Shown here: positions 49,611 through 58,951 of the stretch, in pieces
Numbering within the stretch: the first letter of the stretch is position 1
Layout: each line of letters opens with the position of its first letter
Source of the DNA: Comamonadaceae bacterium 2FH
Lineage (GTDB): Bacteria; Pseudomonadota; Gammaproteobacteria; Burkholderiales; Burkholderiaceae_C
Length of the DNA stretch: 64,000 nt
Reading direction: 5' to 3'
Assembly: GCA_005503335.1 (NCBI GenBank)
Contig: SCMQ01000004.1
Coordinates: 69,501 to 133,500 of the forward strand
Position numbers and translations under genes: made by a program
Notes under the pieces: generated by a model
Seen by the model: only the letters and a program-made list of their open reading frames with translations
Database searches by the model: none
What the model was told of the DNA's origin: nothing

Positions 49611-50480
49611 ATGACCATCAGGATTCCCCCGGTGCAATGCCTGCTGACCTTCGAGGCGCTGGCGCGCCTGCGCAGCGTGACGCAGGCGGCCGAGGAGCTG
49701 TGCGTGACGCCCAGCGCCGTCAGCCACCGCGTGCGCCAGCTCGAGCAGATCATTGGCACCAAGCTGTTCGGCCGCGCCGACTTCTCGCTGACCACCGAGG
49801 GCAGCGAGTACCTGGCCCATGTGCGCGAGGGCCTGGCCTCGCTGCAGAGGTTCCCCGGCGCCGCCGCCTCGCCGGGCAAGCGCAAGCTCAAGCTCGCCGT
49901 GACGCCGACCTTCGCGCGCTCCATCCTGATGCCGCGCCTGCGCCAGTTCGCCGAGGCCTACCCCGAGATCGACCTCACGCTGCAGGTCAGCATCCCGCTG
50001 CTGGACGTGGTGGCCGAGGACGCCGACCTGACCATACGCTTTGGCACCGGCCGCTACGCCGACGTCGAGCACCTGTGCCTGATCAAGGACGAGGTCACGC
50101 CGCTGGCCTCGCCGGCCTGGATACGCGAGAACGGGCCGTTCGACGCGCCCGAGGACCTGCTGCGCGCGCCGCTGCTGCGCAGCCCGCTGGAGCCCTGGCG
50201 CACCTGGTTCGCCGCCCACGGCCTGGACTGGCCCGAGCCCATGGAGGGATCGTCGTTCAACGACATCGGCCTGATGTGCGACGCCGCGGCCCAGGGTCTG
50301 GGCGTGGCCCTGGTGCGCCTCAAGCTCGGCGCGCCCTGGATAGAGAACGGCTCGCTCGAGCGCCTGTACGCGCGCAACGTGCCCAGCCCGCACGCGCATT
50401 ACCTGTGCTGGCGCACCGGCGCCATGGAGCGCTGGGAATGCGCGGCCTTCGCCGAGTGGCTGAAGAAGAGCGTGGCCTGA
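49611..50480 (+). CDS. LysR-family regulator, GcvA-like
   Basis: The 289-residue protein has the winged helix SVTQAAEELCVTPSAVSHRV and ligand domain motifs LKLAVTPTFARSILMPRLRQ and DADLTIRFGTGRYADVEHLC. N-terminal pattern IPPVQCLLTFEALARL is that of the GcvA/AmpR group, which controls the glycine cleavage system. Its place after purU fits one-carbon control, but the target is inferred. Confidence 0.88.
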   Translation: MTIRIPPVQCLLTFEALARLRSVTQAAEELCVTPSAVSHRVRQLEQIIGTKLFGRADFSLTTEGSEYLAHVREGLASLQRFPGAAASPGKRKLKLAVTPTFARSILMPRLRQFAEAYPEIDLTLQVSIPLLDVVAEDADLTIRFGTGRYADVEHLCLIKDEVTPLASPAWIRENGPFDAPEDLLRAPLLRSPLEPWRTWFAAHGLDWPEPMEGSSFNDIGLMCDAAAQGLGVALVRLKLGAPWIENGSLERLYARNVPSPHAHYLCWRTGAMERWECAAFAEWLKKSVA

Positions 50481-50486
50481 TCCCGC

Positions 50487-50954
50487 TCAGGGCGCGGCCG
50501 GCGCCTCGACCGAGGTGACGGGGCCGGCCGATTCGAGCAACTGGGGCGCAGCCGGCGCCACCGCATCCGCCGGCGCCTGGTCTTGTGCCGCCGGCTCCGG
50601 AGCGGCCACGGTCGTCTGAGGCAGTTCGCTCGAATGCACGGCCAGCGCGCGGTATTCGCAGTCGCGCTGCCAGCGCTGGCGCTCGGCCGGCGCCACGCGC
50701 GCCTCGCGCAACCGCTGGCGGCATTCGCGCAGCACCAGGCGCTCGCCGTCGGCGCGGCGTACCAGGCATGCGCGCAGCAGCTGCCGCCGCTCCTCGCCCT
50801 CGGCGCCCTGCAGTTCCTGCTGGCAGAACTGCATGCGCGTGGGCAGCGGCCCCTCGAACAGGGCGGTCTGTGCGCCGGCCCAGAGGCTGGCGCTCCCCAG
50901 CAGGCAGGCCAGCAGGGGCTGGGCAATGGTAGAGGGACGGACAGAGGGCACCAT
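50487..50954 (-). CDS. Secreted hypothetical protein, Cys/Arg-rich
   Basis: The 155-residue product has a signal peptide (AQPLLACLLGSASLWAGAQ, cleavage near residue 29) and a domain with four spaced Cys residues (MQFCQQEL, LLRACLVRR, RECRQRL, RDCEYRA), followed by an Ala/Pro-rich tail of about 50 residues. The C-x(n)-C spacing recalls PsiF-like repeats, but I do not assign it. Divergent from the glcD-like gene. Confidence 0.65.
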   Translation of the reverse strand: MVPSVRPSTIAQPLLACLLGSASLWAGAQTALFEGPLPTRMQFCQQELQGAEGEERRQLLRACLVRRADGERLVLRECRQRLREARVAPAERQRWQRDCEYRALAVHSSELPQTTVAAPEPAAQDQAPADAVAPAAPQLLESAGPVTSVEAPAAP

Positions 50955-51132
50955 GGTCCGAGGTTAGGCCTGGGCCGCGGCCCGGCGCACGGTCACCACG
51001 TTTTTCCTGTAACTTTCTGTGCCGGCGGCCGCCATGCCGAAGAAAGCGCTTCAGCCTCCGCTGTAAAAATCCTCACGCGCCGGGCCCGCGCTTTCGCCTA
51101 CAGTGACGGATGAATTCAGCCCGTCCCGCGCC

Positions 51133-52635
51133 ATGAACGACCCAGCCACCCCCACCTCCCAGCCCGTGCCCGACAAGGCCCAGCGCCAGGCGCAGATCGT
51201 GCAGGCCCTGTCTACCGTGCTGCCCGGGCACGCCATCCTCTACACGCCCGAGGACACCGTGCCCTACGAATGCGACGGCCTGACCGCCTACCGCGAGCGC
51301 CCGCTGGTCGTGGCCCTGCCCGAGAGCTACGAGCAGGTGCAGGCCGTGCTGCGCACCTGCCATGCGCTGCAGGTGCCGGTGGTGGCGCGCGGCGCCGGCA
51401 CCGGCCTGTCGGGCGGCGCCATGCCGCACCGCCTGGGCGTGACCCTGTCGCTGGCCAAGTTCAACCAGATCCTGAAAGTGGACCCGGCGAGCCGCACGGC
51501 CGTGGTGCAATGCGGCGTGCGCAACCTGGCCATCAGCGAGGCCGCGGCGCCCCATGGCCTGTACTACGCGCCCGACCCCTCGAGCCAGATCGCCTGCACC
51601 ATAGGCGGCAACGTGGCCGAGAACTCGGGCGGCGTGCACTGCCTCAAGTACGGCCTCACGGTGCACAACGTGCTCAAGGTCAAGGGCTTCACGATCACGG
51701 GCGAGCCGGTGGAGTTCGGCGCCGACGCGCTCGACGCCCCGGGCTACGACCTGCTGGCCCTGGTGATAGGCAGCGAGGGCATGCTGGCCGTGACCACCGA
51801 GGTCACCGTCAAGCTGGTGCCCAGGCCCCAGCTGGCGCGTTGCATCATGGCCAGCTTCGACGACGTGCGAAAGGCCGGCGACGCCGTGGCCGCCGTGATC
51901 GCGGCCGGCATCATCCCGGCCGGCCTGGAGATGATGGACAAGCCCATGACGGCGGCCGTGGAGGATTTCGTGCATGCCGGCTACGACCTCAGCGCCGAGG
52001 CCATCCTGCTGTGCGAGAGCGACGGCACGCCCGAGGAGGTCGAGGAGGAAATCGGTCGCATGAGCGCCGTGCTGCGCGAGGCCGGCGCGACCGCCATCGC
52101 GGTGAGCCGCGACGAGGCCGAGCGCATGCGCTTCTGGAGCGGGCGCAAGAACGCCTTCCCGGCCTCGGGCCGCATCAGCCCCGACTACATGTGCATGGAC
52201 TCGACCATCCCGCGCAAGCGCCTGGCCGACATCCTGCTCGCGATCCAGGACATGGAGAAGAAATACGGCCTGCGCTGCGCCAACGTGTTCCATGCCGGCG
52301 ACGGCAACCTGCACCCGCTGATCCTGTTCGATGCCAACGACCCCGACCAGCTGCAGCGCTGCGAGCTGTTCGGCGCCGACATCCTCGAGACCAGCGTGGC
52401 CATGGGCGGCACGGTGACCGGCGAGCATGGCGTGGGCGTGGAGAAGCTCAACAGCATGTGCGTGCAGTTCTCGGCCGCCGAGAACGAGCAGATGTTCGGC
52501 GTCAAGCGCGCCTTCGACCCCCAGGGCCTGCTCAACCCCGGCAAGGTCATCCCCACGCTCAACCGCTGCGCCGAGTACGGCAAGATGCTGGTGCGCGGCG
52601 GCCGCCTGGCCTTCCCGGGGATCGAGCGGTTCTGA
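51133..52635 (+). CDS. FAD-linked oxidase, GlcD-like (glycolate/D-lactate dehydrogenase FAD subunit)
   Basis: The 500-residue flavoprotein has the PCMH FAD domain (VARGAGTGLSGGAMPH near residue 90; PDPSSQIACTIGGNVAENSG near 150) and a C-terminal FAD-oxidase domain with ANVFHAGDGNLHPLILFD and GEHGVGVEK. It fits GlcD, which oxidises glycolate with GlcE and GlcF. The latter are not adjacent, so it may be a stand-alone D-2-hydroxyacid dehydrogenase. The ATG at 51133 was preferred to 51103. Confidence 0.88.
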   Translation: MNDPATPTSQPVPDKAQRQAQIVQALSTVLPGHAILYTPEDTVPYECDGLTAYRERPLVVALPESYEQVQAVLRTCHALQVPVVARGAGTGLSGGAMPHRLGVTLSLAKFNQILKVDPASRTAVVQCGVRNLAISEAAAPHGLYYAPDPSSQIACTIGGNVAENSGGVHCLKYGLTVHNVLKVKGFTITGEPVEFGADALDAPGYDLLALVIGSEGMLAVTTEVTVKLVPRPQLARCIMASFDDVRKAGDAVAAVIAAGIIPAGLEMMDKPMTAAVEDFVHAGYDLSAEAILLCESDGTPEEVEEEIGRMSAVLREAGATAIAVSRDEAERMRFWSGRKNAFPASGRISPDYMCMDSTIPRKRLADILLAIQDMEKKYGLRCANVFHAGDGNLHPLILFDANDPDQLQRCELFGADILETSVAMGGTVTGEHGVGVEKLNSMCVQFSAAENEQMFGVKRAFDPQGLLNPGKVIPTLNRCAEYGKMLVRGGRLAFPGIERF

Positions 52636-52659
52636 AGGGCGCCGCTTCGGCAGCCGCCG

Positions 52660-54858
52660 TCATGCCTGCGCCGCGACCTCCTGGGATACGCCCAGCGGCC
52701 GGCCCTCGGCGTCCCGGCGCAGCCGCGTGAACGGCGGCAGGCCCTGCAGCAGGCGCTGGCCGTAGGCGGTGCGCGTGAGGCGCCGGTCGTAGCAGGTGAC
52801 CTCGGCGCGGTCGGTCTCGGTGCGGATCGCGCGCCCCGCCCATTGCGCCAGGCGTATCGCGGTGGCCGGCACCACGAGCTCGCTGAAGGGGTCGCGCCCG
52901 GCGCCGCGCAGCCACTCGGCGCGCGCCTCGCCCACCGGGTCGTCGGGCGGCGCGAACGGCAGCTTGGCGATGAACAGCGATTCGCACAGCGCCCCGGGCA
53001 GGTCCAGGCCCTCGCCGAAGGACTGCATGCCGAAGATCACCGAGGGCCCGCCGGCCTCCACCCGCTCGCGGTGGCGTCGCAGCAGCACGGCGCGCGGCAG
53101 CTCGGTCTGCACCAGCACGGTCTCGCGCAGCGCGGCCGGCAGGGCCTGCACGGCCACGCGCATCTGCTCGCGCGAGGTGAACAGCACCAGGGCGCCGCGG
53201 CGCACCGCGGCCAGGTCGCGCACCAGGGCTTGGGCCATCTCGGCGTTGAAGCCGGCCGCGTCCTTGGGGTCGGCCAGGGTCTCGGCGGCGATGAAGCGGC
53301 CCTGGGCCGCGTAGTCGAAGGGGCTGGCCACTTCCAGCGTGGCGACGGCCGGGTCGCCGTGCAGGCCGGCCTCGCGCAGGAAGAAGTCGAAGCGGCCGCA
53401 GCTGGTCAGCGTGGCCGAGGTGACCACGGCGCCGCGCACCGCCGACCAGAGCTGGTGGCGCAGCGTGGCGCCGGGCAGGATGGGGCTGGCATGGGCCTTG
53501 ACCACGATGAACTCGCCGTCGACCTCGCAGCTGAACCACTTGGCGGCCGGCACCTCGCCGGGGCCGGCCTCCTGCAGCAGCAGTTGGGCCGTGGCGTGCA
53601 CGGCCTCCAGCCGCGGCGCCAGCATGCCGATCTGCGCGTACAGCGTCGACAGGCGCCGCGCCTCCCCGGGCTTGTCGCGGATCTCGGCGCGCAGGGCCTT
53701 GGCCACCGCGCTCACGCAGGCCAGGAAGGACTCGGCCGTGACCGACAGCAGGCGCAGCGGCTCGTCGAGTGCCGCCGGCAGCTCGCCGCGCGGCAGGCGC
53801 GCGCGCGCCGGGCCGCCGCCGCGCGGCGCCTCCTTGAGCGCCGAGCCGTAGAGGTCCATCACCAGGCGCGACAGGTCCAGCAGGGTCTGGCGCAGCTGGG
53901 CCGCCAGGCGCGGCACATCGGCCACCTCGGACACCGCGACCAGGCCGCCTATGCGCAGCGTGCGGCGCGCCAGTTGCTCCACCCAGTGGCTGCGGCTGAG
54001 GTCCATCTGGCAGGCGAACTGGTCGAGCGCCGTGGCGGGCAGGTGGTGGCCCTCGTCCAGCACCAGCAGGCAGTTGTCGAGCTCGGGCAGCAGGCGCGAG
54101 CCCAGCGAGGACAGCAGCAGGTCGTGGTTGGCCACGATGACCTGGGCGCCGACCAGCTCCTTGCGCTTGTCGTAGTACGTGCAGTTGGCAAACGCCGGGC
54201 AGTGCTTGCCGGTGCAGGAGCTGGCCTCGGCCGAGACCGGACGCCAGAGCTCGGCCTCGGGCGGATCGGCCAGGCTGTCGCGGTCGCCGTCCCAGGCGCC
54301 ACCGGCCAGTTCGCGCGCCATGGCGGCATAGGCCTGGCGCTGTGCCTCGCTGTCCTGGCGCGCGGGCGGCGGGCCGCCGGCCTCGGCCTCCTCGTCGGCG
54401 AACAGGTCCTCGTCCGCCTCGGCCTCGGCCTGGCCGGCCAGGCGCGCCAGCTTGAGCTTGCAGACATAGCGGCCGCGCCCCTTGGCCAGCGCATGGCGGA
54501 AGGGCTGGGGCATCTGCGCCGCCAGCGCCGGCAGGTCCTTGTGCACCAGTTGCTCCTGCAGGGCCACGGTGGCGGTGGCGATCAGCACCCGGGTGTTGCG
54601 CGCCAGCGCCAGGGCGACGGCCGGCGCGCAATAGGCCAGCGACTTGCCCACGCCCGTGCCGGCCTGGATCACGGCCACGGCGCGCGCCGGCTCGGCCTCG
54701 TCCTCCTGCGCCTTGCCCAGGCCGGCCTGGCTGAAGACGCGGGCGACCTGCTCGGCCATCTGGCGCTGGCCGGGGCGGTCGCGCAGCTCCCCGCTGGCCT
54801 GGACCAGGTCGTCGAAGGCCTGCAGGGCGGATTGGGCGAGCGCGGAGGGAGAAGACAT
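52660..54858 (-). CDS. dinG: ATP-dependent DNA helicase DinG/YoaA family
   Basis: The 732-residue XPD-like helicase has Walker A in QAGTGVGKSLAYCAPAVALA near residue 68, the iron-sulfur cluster cysteines (RYVCKLKL near 130, then SCTGKHCPAFANCTYY near 215-230), the DEGH box in LLVLDEGHHLPA and the QxxGR-like motif RLAQWAGRAIRTETD near 665. It unwinds 5'-3', resolving R-loops and repair intermediates. Acidic insertion near 150. It is convergent with the glcD-like gene. Confidence 0.93.
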   Translation of the reverse strand: MSSPSALAQSALQAFDDLVQASGELRDRPGQRQMAEQVARVFSQAGLGKAQEDEAEPARAVAVIQAGTGVGKSLAYCAPAVALALARNTRVLIATATVALQEQLVHKDLPALAAQMPQPFRHALAKGRGRYVCKLKLARLAGQAEAEADEDLFADEEAEAGGPPPARQDSEAQRQAYAAMARELAGGAWDGDRDSLADPPEAELWRPVSAEASSCTGKHCPAFANCTYYDKRKELVGAQVIVANHDLLLSSLGSRLLPELDNCLLVLDEGHHLPATALDQFACQMDLSRSHWVEQLARRTLRIGGLVAVSEVADVPRLAAQLRQTLLDLSRLVMDLYGSALKEAPRGGGPARARLPRGELPAALDEPLRLLSVTAESFLACVSAVAKALRAEIRDKPGEARRLSTLYAQIGMLAPRLEAVHATAQLLLQEAGPGEVPAAKWFSCEVDGEFIVVKAHASPILPGATLRHQLWSAVRGAVVTSATLTSCGRFDFFLREAGLHGDPAVATLEVASPFDYAAQGRFIAAETLADPKDAAGFNAEMAQALVRDLAAVRRGALVLFTSREQMRVAVQALPAALRETVLVQTELPRAVLLRRHRERVEAGGPSVIFGMQSFGEGLDLPGALCESLFIAKLPFAPPDDPVGEARAEWLRGAGRDPFSELVVPATAIRLAQWAGRAIRTETDRAEVTCYDRRLTRTAYGQRLLQGLPPFTRLRRDAEGRPLGVSQEVAAQA

Positions 54859-54924
54859 CGGGGGCCGGGGTCTGAAAAACCCTCGAGTGTGGCACGAGCG
54901 CGCCCCACTCTCAGCCCCGGGGCG

Positions 54925-55965
54925 TCAAAGCCAGCAGATCGCCACCAGCACCAGGCCCGCCATCCACAGGGTCTCGGTCAGCAGCAGCAGCAAGGGGCGC
55001 CAGCCGGCGCTGGCCAGCTCGCGGAACGAGGTCTTCATGCCCAGGGCGGCGATGGCCGTGACCAGGCAGGCGCGCGAGAGGTCGCCCATCCCCTGCTGCA
55101 GCGCCGGCGCCACCGCGCCCAGCGAATTGGCCAGTACCAGGCCGACGAACAGCCACAGGAACCAGGGCACGAGGCGCTGGCGCCGGGCCGTGGGGCCGCC
55201 GTCCGCGGCCTCGCGCTGGCGCTTGAACGCCAGGGACACCACGAGCACGACCAGCGCCAGCATGGACACGCGGAACAGCTTGACGATGGTCGCGTAGTCG
55301 CCCGCCTCCTGGCCCAGGGTGTAGCCCGCGCCGACCACCTGGGCCACGTCGTGGATGGTGCCGCCCAGGAACAGGCCGGCCAGCTCGGGCGGCAGGTGCA
55401 ACAGCCGCGCCACCAGCGGGTAGAGCACCATGGCCAAGGTGGACAGCACGGTCACCGTGACCACCACCATCAGGGTGAAGCGCTCGCCGTCCTTCTCGCG
55501 CGGCAGCACGGCCGAGATGGCCAGCGCGGCCGAGGCGCCGCAGATCGCGACCGCGCCGCCCGAGAGCACGCCCTGGGCGCGCGTCAGGCCCAGGGCGCGG
55601 CCCAGCAACCAGCCGCACAGCAGGGTGGTGAGCACGGCCGCGATCACGATGGCCGCCGTGTGCCAGCCCAGGCCTGCGATCTGGGCGGCCGTGATGCGCG
55701 CGCCCAGCAGGCCCACGCCCAGGCGCAGCACACCGCGCGCGCAGAACTCTATGCCGGGCCGGGTGCGCGCCTCCTGGCTCAGGTAGTGGAAGGCCACACC
55801 GAAGAACAGCGCGTAGAGCAGCTGAGGCCCGCCGTGCAGGGTGGAAACCAGGGTGGCGGCCATGGCCAGCACGGCCGACAGGCCGGCGCCGGGCAGCAGC
55901 CGGGCCAGCGGCGCGAAACGCGTGGCGGGTCCGGCCAGGGCGGCGGTATCGGGCAAGGCGCTCAT
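54925..55965 (-). CDS. Putative sulfate exporter (PSE/YeiH family, UPF0324)
   Basis: The 346-residue membrane protein has 9-10 helices and the family motifs GIEFCARGVLRLGVGLLGAR, GGAVAICGASAALAISAVL and GGTIHDVAQVVGAGYTLG. Members such as TauZ/SuyZ are proposed sulfate exporters in sulfonate degradation. It follows xsc and pta on the same strand, with only an ~80-bp repeat between, so export of sulfate formed from sulfite is the likely job. Confidence 0.86.
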   Translation of the reverse strand: MSALPDTAALAGPATRFAPLARLLPGAGLSAVLAMAATLVSTLHGGPQLLYALFFGVAFHYLSQEARTRPGIEFCARGVLRLGVGLLGARITAAQIAGLGWHTAAIVIAAVLTTLLCGWLLGRALGLTRAQGVLSGGAVAICGASAALAISAVLPREKDGERFTLMVVVTVTVLSTLAMVLYPLVARLLHLPPELAGLFLGGTIHDVAQVVGAGYTLGQEAGDYATIVKLFRVSMLALVVLVVSLAFKRQREAADGGPTARRQRLVPWFLWLFVGLVLANSLGAVAPALQQGMGDLSRACLVTAIAALGMKTSFRELASAGWRPLLLLLTETLWMAGLVLVAICWL

Positions 55966-55969
55966 GCGA

Positions 55970-56050
55970 GCCCCCACGCTTGCCACTTCGTGTGCGGCGC
56001 TGCCCCCCAAGGGGGCCTTCGCGCCTTGGGACGGCCCGGCGGCGCTCATG
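55970..56050 (+). repeat. ~80-bp Comamonadaceae-type intergenic repeat, copy C
   Basis: The gap between pta and the exporter gene contains the shared blocks CCCCCACGCTTGCCACT, GCGCTGCCCCCC, AAGGGGGCCTTCGCGCCTTG and CGGCCCGGCGGCGCTCATG. It overlaps the pta stop codon by a few bases. It is closest to copies A and B, with 1-2 changes per block. Confidence 0.85.
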
Positions 56051-57005
56051 CCGCCTGCTCCAGCGGTGCGGCGGCGGCGCCCATCAGCACCGCCAGCGCG
56101 CAGGAGGCGATGCGGCTGGCCACCGAATCGGAGCGGCTGGTCAGCACCACGGGCACGCGCAGGCCCAGCACCAGGCCGGCGCATTCGGCGCCCGCCATGT
56201 AGACCAGCTGCTTGTAGACCATGTTGCCGGCCTCCAGGCTGGGCACCAGCAGCAGGTCGGGGCGGCCCGCCACCTCGGAGACGATGCCCTTGTTGCGCGC
56301 CGACTGGGCCGAGATCGCGTTGTCGAAGGCCAGCGGGCCGTCGAGCACGCCGCCGCGGATCTGGCCGCGGTCGGCCATCTTGCACAGGGCGGCCGCGTCT
56401 ATGGTGCCGGGGATGGCCGGGTTCACGGTCTCCACGGCCGACAGCACGGCCACGCGCGGCCTCGCGATGCCCAGGGCCTGGGCCAGCTCGATCGCGTTCT
56501 GCGCGATGTCGCGCTTGTCCACCAGCGTGGGCGCGATGTTGACCACGCAGTCGCTGATCAAGAGCGGCCGGTCCATGCCCGGCACGTCGAGCACGAAGAC
56601 ATGGCTGGCGCGGCGCACGCCGCGCAGCCCGGCCTCGCGCGCCAGAGCCGCGGCCAGCAGCTCGTCGCTGTGCAGGCTGCCCTTCATCAAGGCCTGGGCC
56701 TGGCCGTCGCGGCACAGGGCGGCGGCGGCCGCCGCGGCGGCAACCGGGTCGTCGGCGGTCTCGTGCAGGCGCAGCGCGCCCAGGTCGACATCGGCCTCGG
56801 CGGCGGCGGCCGCGATGCGCGCGCGCGGCCCGACCAGGATGGGCTGGGCCAGGCCGGCGCGGGCGGCCGCGCGCGCCGATTCCAGCGAGTTGCGGTCGCA
56901 GGGGTAGGCGATGGCGAGGGGCAGCGGGCCGCGCTCGCGCGCGGCCTCGACCAGGGCGTGCAGGTGCGGATGCGGGTGCGCCGTTGCGGGTTCAGGGAGG
57001 GCCAT
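56046..57005 (-). CDS. pta: Phosphate acetyltransferase (Xsc-associated Pta/PTB family)
   Basis: The 319-residue protein has the PTA/PTB fold with SEVAGRPDLLLVPSLEAGNM, KGSLHSDELLAA, VDKRDIAQNAIELAQALGI and GVLDGPLAFDNAIS. It converts acetyl phosphate and CoA to acetyl-CoA. It lacks the N-terminal extension of the long E. coli Pta. The gene lies 79 bp after xsc, the standard xsc-pta pair, where it handles acetyl phosphate made by Xsc. Confidence 0.9.
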   Translation of the reverse strand: MALPEPATAHPHPHLHALVEAARERGPLPLAIAYPCDRNSLESARAAARAGLAQPILVGPRARIAAAAAEADVDLGALRLHETADDPVAAAAAAAALCRDGQAQALMKGSLHSDELLAAALAREAGLRGVRRASHVFVLDVPGMDRPLLISDCVVNIAPTLVDKRDIAQNAIELAQALGIARPRVAVLSAVETVNPAIPGTIDAAALCKMADRGQIRGGVLDGPLAFDNAISAQSARNKGIVSEVAGRPDLLLVPSLEAGNMVYKQLVYMAGAECAGLVLGLRVPVVLTSRSDSVASRIASCALAVLMGAAAAPLEQAA

Positions 57006-57084
57006 GGCGGGTCTCGTGGAGGTGGGACGGGGCGCGCCGCTGGCGGTGAAGCCGGGCGGCGCGCGCAGGCTCAGACGCGGCGGC

Positions 57085-58902
57085 TCAGACGTAGTCCTTG
57101 TACTTCTCGAGCAGGCGCACCGGCTTGGCCAGGGCGTCGCGGCGGAACGGGTCGCCGAGCTCGCGCGTACACATGACCTCGATCACGCAGGTCTTGCCCT
57201 GGTTCATCTGCAGGTCCACCGCCTTCTTGAGCGCCGGGCCCACGTCCTCCAGCCGGTCGACCACGATGCCCTCGGCGCCCATGGCCTTGGCGATGCCGGC
57301 GAAGCTCTCGCTCTCCAGCTCGCCGGCGACGAAGCGGCGGTTGTAGAAGTCGACCTGGTTCTTCTTCTCCGCGCCCCACTGGCGGTTGTGGAACACCACG
57401 GCCGTGACCGGGATGTTGTGGCGCACCGCGGTCATGGTCTCCATCAGGCTCATGCCCCAGGCGCCGTCACCGGCGTAGGCGATGGCCGGGCGGTGCGGCG
57501 CCGCGACCTTGGCGCCCATGATGGTCGGCAGGGCGTAGCCGCAGTTGCCGAAGCTCATGGGCGCGAAGAAGCTGCGCGGCTTCTCGAAGCGCAGGTAGCT
57601 GTTGGCCACCGAGTTGATGTTGCCGATGTCGGTGGAGACCATCACGTCGGCCGGCATGGCCTTCTCGAGCTCGCGCAGCACCTGGCGCGGGTGCAGGTAC
57701 TGGCCGCCCGAGAACGGCTTCTCGTTGGCGTTCTCCTCGATCATGTCCAGGCTGTAGGGGTCGCGCTCGTGCGTCCACTCGTCGAGCTCCTGCTCCCAGG
57801 CCGCCTTCTCGGTGGCGATGCGGTCGGCGCGCTGGCCGCGCGTGGCATCGCAGGCCAGGGTCTTGCCGGCCAGGCGCTGCACCAGGGCCACGGCCGCGGC
57901 CTTGGCGTCGCCGCAGATGCCGACCGAGATCTTCTTGACCAGGCCCAGCATCTTGTGGTCGGCGTCGATCTGGATGATCTTGGCGTTCTTGGGCCAGTAG
58001 TCCATGCCGTGCTGCGGCAGGGTGCCGAAGGGGCCCAGGCGCGAGCCCAGGGCGATCACCACGTCGGCCTGGGCCATCAGCTTCATCGCCGCCTTGCTGC
58101 CCTGGTAGCCCAGCGGGCCGCACCACAGCGGATGGCTGGCCGGGAAGCTGTCGTTGTGCAGGTAGCTGTTGACCACCGGCGCGCCCAGGCGCTCGGCCAG
58201 GGCCTTGCATTCCTCCACGCCGTCGGCCATGACCACGCCGCCGCCCGAGAGGATGACCGGGAACTTGGCCGTGGCCAGCAGCTCGGCCGCCTCGTTGAGG
58301 CTGGCTTCGCCGCCGGGGCCGCGGTCCAGGCGCTGGGGCTGGGGGATCTCGGCGCTGATCTCGCCGTAGAAATGGTCGCGCGGGATGTTGAGCTGGGTCG
58401 GGCCCATCTCGCTCATCGCGCGGTCGAAGCAGCGCGCCGTGTACTCGGCCATGCGCTTGGGGTTGTTCACATGGCCCTGGTACTTGGTGAACTCCTGGAA
58501 CATGGGCAGCTGGTTGGCCTCCTGGAAGCCGCCCAGGCCCATGCCCATGGTGCCGGTCTCGGGGGTCACGATGACCACCGGGCTGTGCGCCCAGTAGGCG
58601 GCTGCGATGGCGGTGACGCAGTTGCTGATGCCGGGGCCGTTCTGGCCGATCACCACGCCGTGGCGGCCCGAGACGCGGGCATAGCCGTCGGCCATGTGGC
58701 CCGCGCCCTGCTCGTGCACCACGGGGATCAGGCGGATGCCGGCCGGCGCAAAGATGTCCATGGCGTCCATGAAGGCCGAGCCCATGATGCCGAACATGTC
58801 GGTCACGCCGTTGGCGACCAGGGTTTCGACGAAGGCTTCCGAGGGGGTCATCTTCTGCACGCCGCTGGCAACGCTGCGGCTATCGCGGGAGGGTTGGCTC
58901 AT
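57085..58902 (-). CDS. xsc: Sulfoacetaldehyde acetyltransferase
   Basis: The 605-residue ThDP enzyme cleaves sulfoacetaldehyde with phosphate to acetyl phosphate and sulfite. It starts SEAFVETLVANGVTDMFGIM with the catalytic Glu in VVHEQGAGHMADGYAR near residue 63, the ThDP-Mg motif AYAGDGAWGMSLMET near 470 and NRQWGAEKKNQVDFYNRRF, which is typical of Xsc rather than acetolactate synthase. An AGGAGA site precedes the ATG. It is the first gene of the unit xsc-pta-exporter and divergent from an IclR regulator. Confidence 0.95.
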   Translation of the reverse strand: MSQPSRDSRSVASGVQKMTPSEAFVETLVANGVTDMFGIMGSAFMDAMDIFAPAGIRLIPVVHEQGAGHMADGYARVSGRHGVVIGQNGPGISNCVTAIAAAYWAHSPVVIVTPETGTMGMGLGGFQEANQLPMFQEFTKYQGHVNNPKRMAEYTARCFDRAMSEMGPTQLNIPRDHFYGEISAEIPQPQRLDRGPGGEASLNEAAELLATAKFPVILSGGGVVMADGVEECKALAERLGAPVVNSYLHNDSFPASHPLWCGPLGYQGSKAAMKLMAQADVVIALGSRLGPFGTLPQHGMDYWPKNAKIIQIDADHKMLGLVKKISVGICGDAKAAAVALVQRLAGKTLACDATRGQRADRIATEKAAWEQELDEWTHERDPYSLDMIEENANEKPFSGGQYLHPRQVLRELEKAMPADVMVSTDIGNINSVANSYLRFEKPRSFFAPMSFGNCGYALPTIMGAKVAAPHRPAIAYAGDGAWGMSLMETMTAVRHNIPVTAVVFHNRQWGAEKKNQVDFYNRRFVAGELESESFAGIAKAMGAEGIVVDRLEDVGPALKKAVDLQMNQGKTCVIEVMCTRELGDPFRRDALAKPVRLLEKYKDYV

Positions 58903-58951
58903 GAGGGTCTCCTGTGGTCTAGGATCGGTTGCACAAAAATTCGATACGTTT

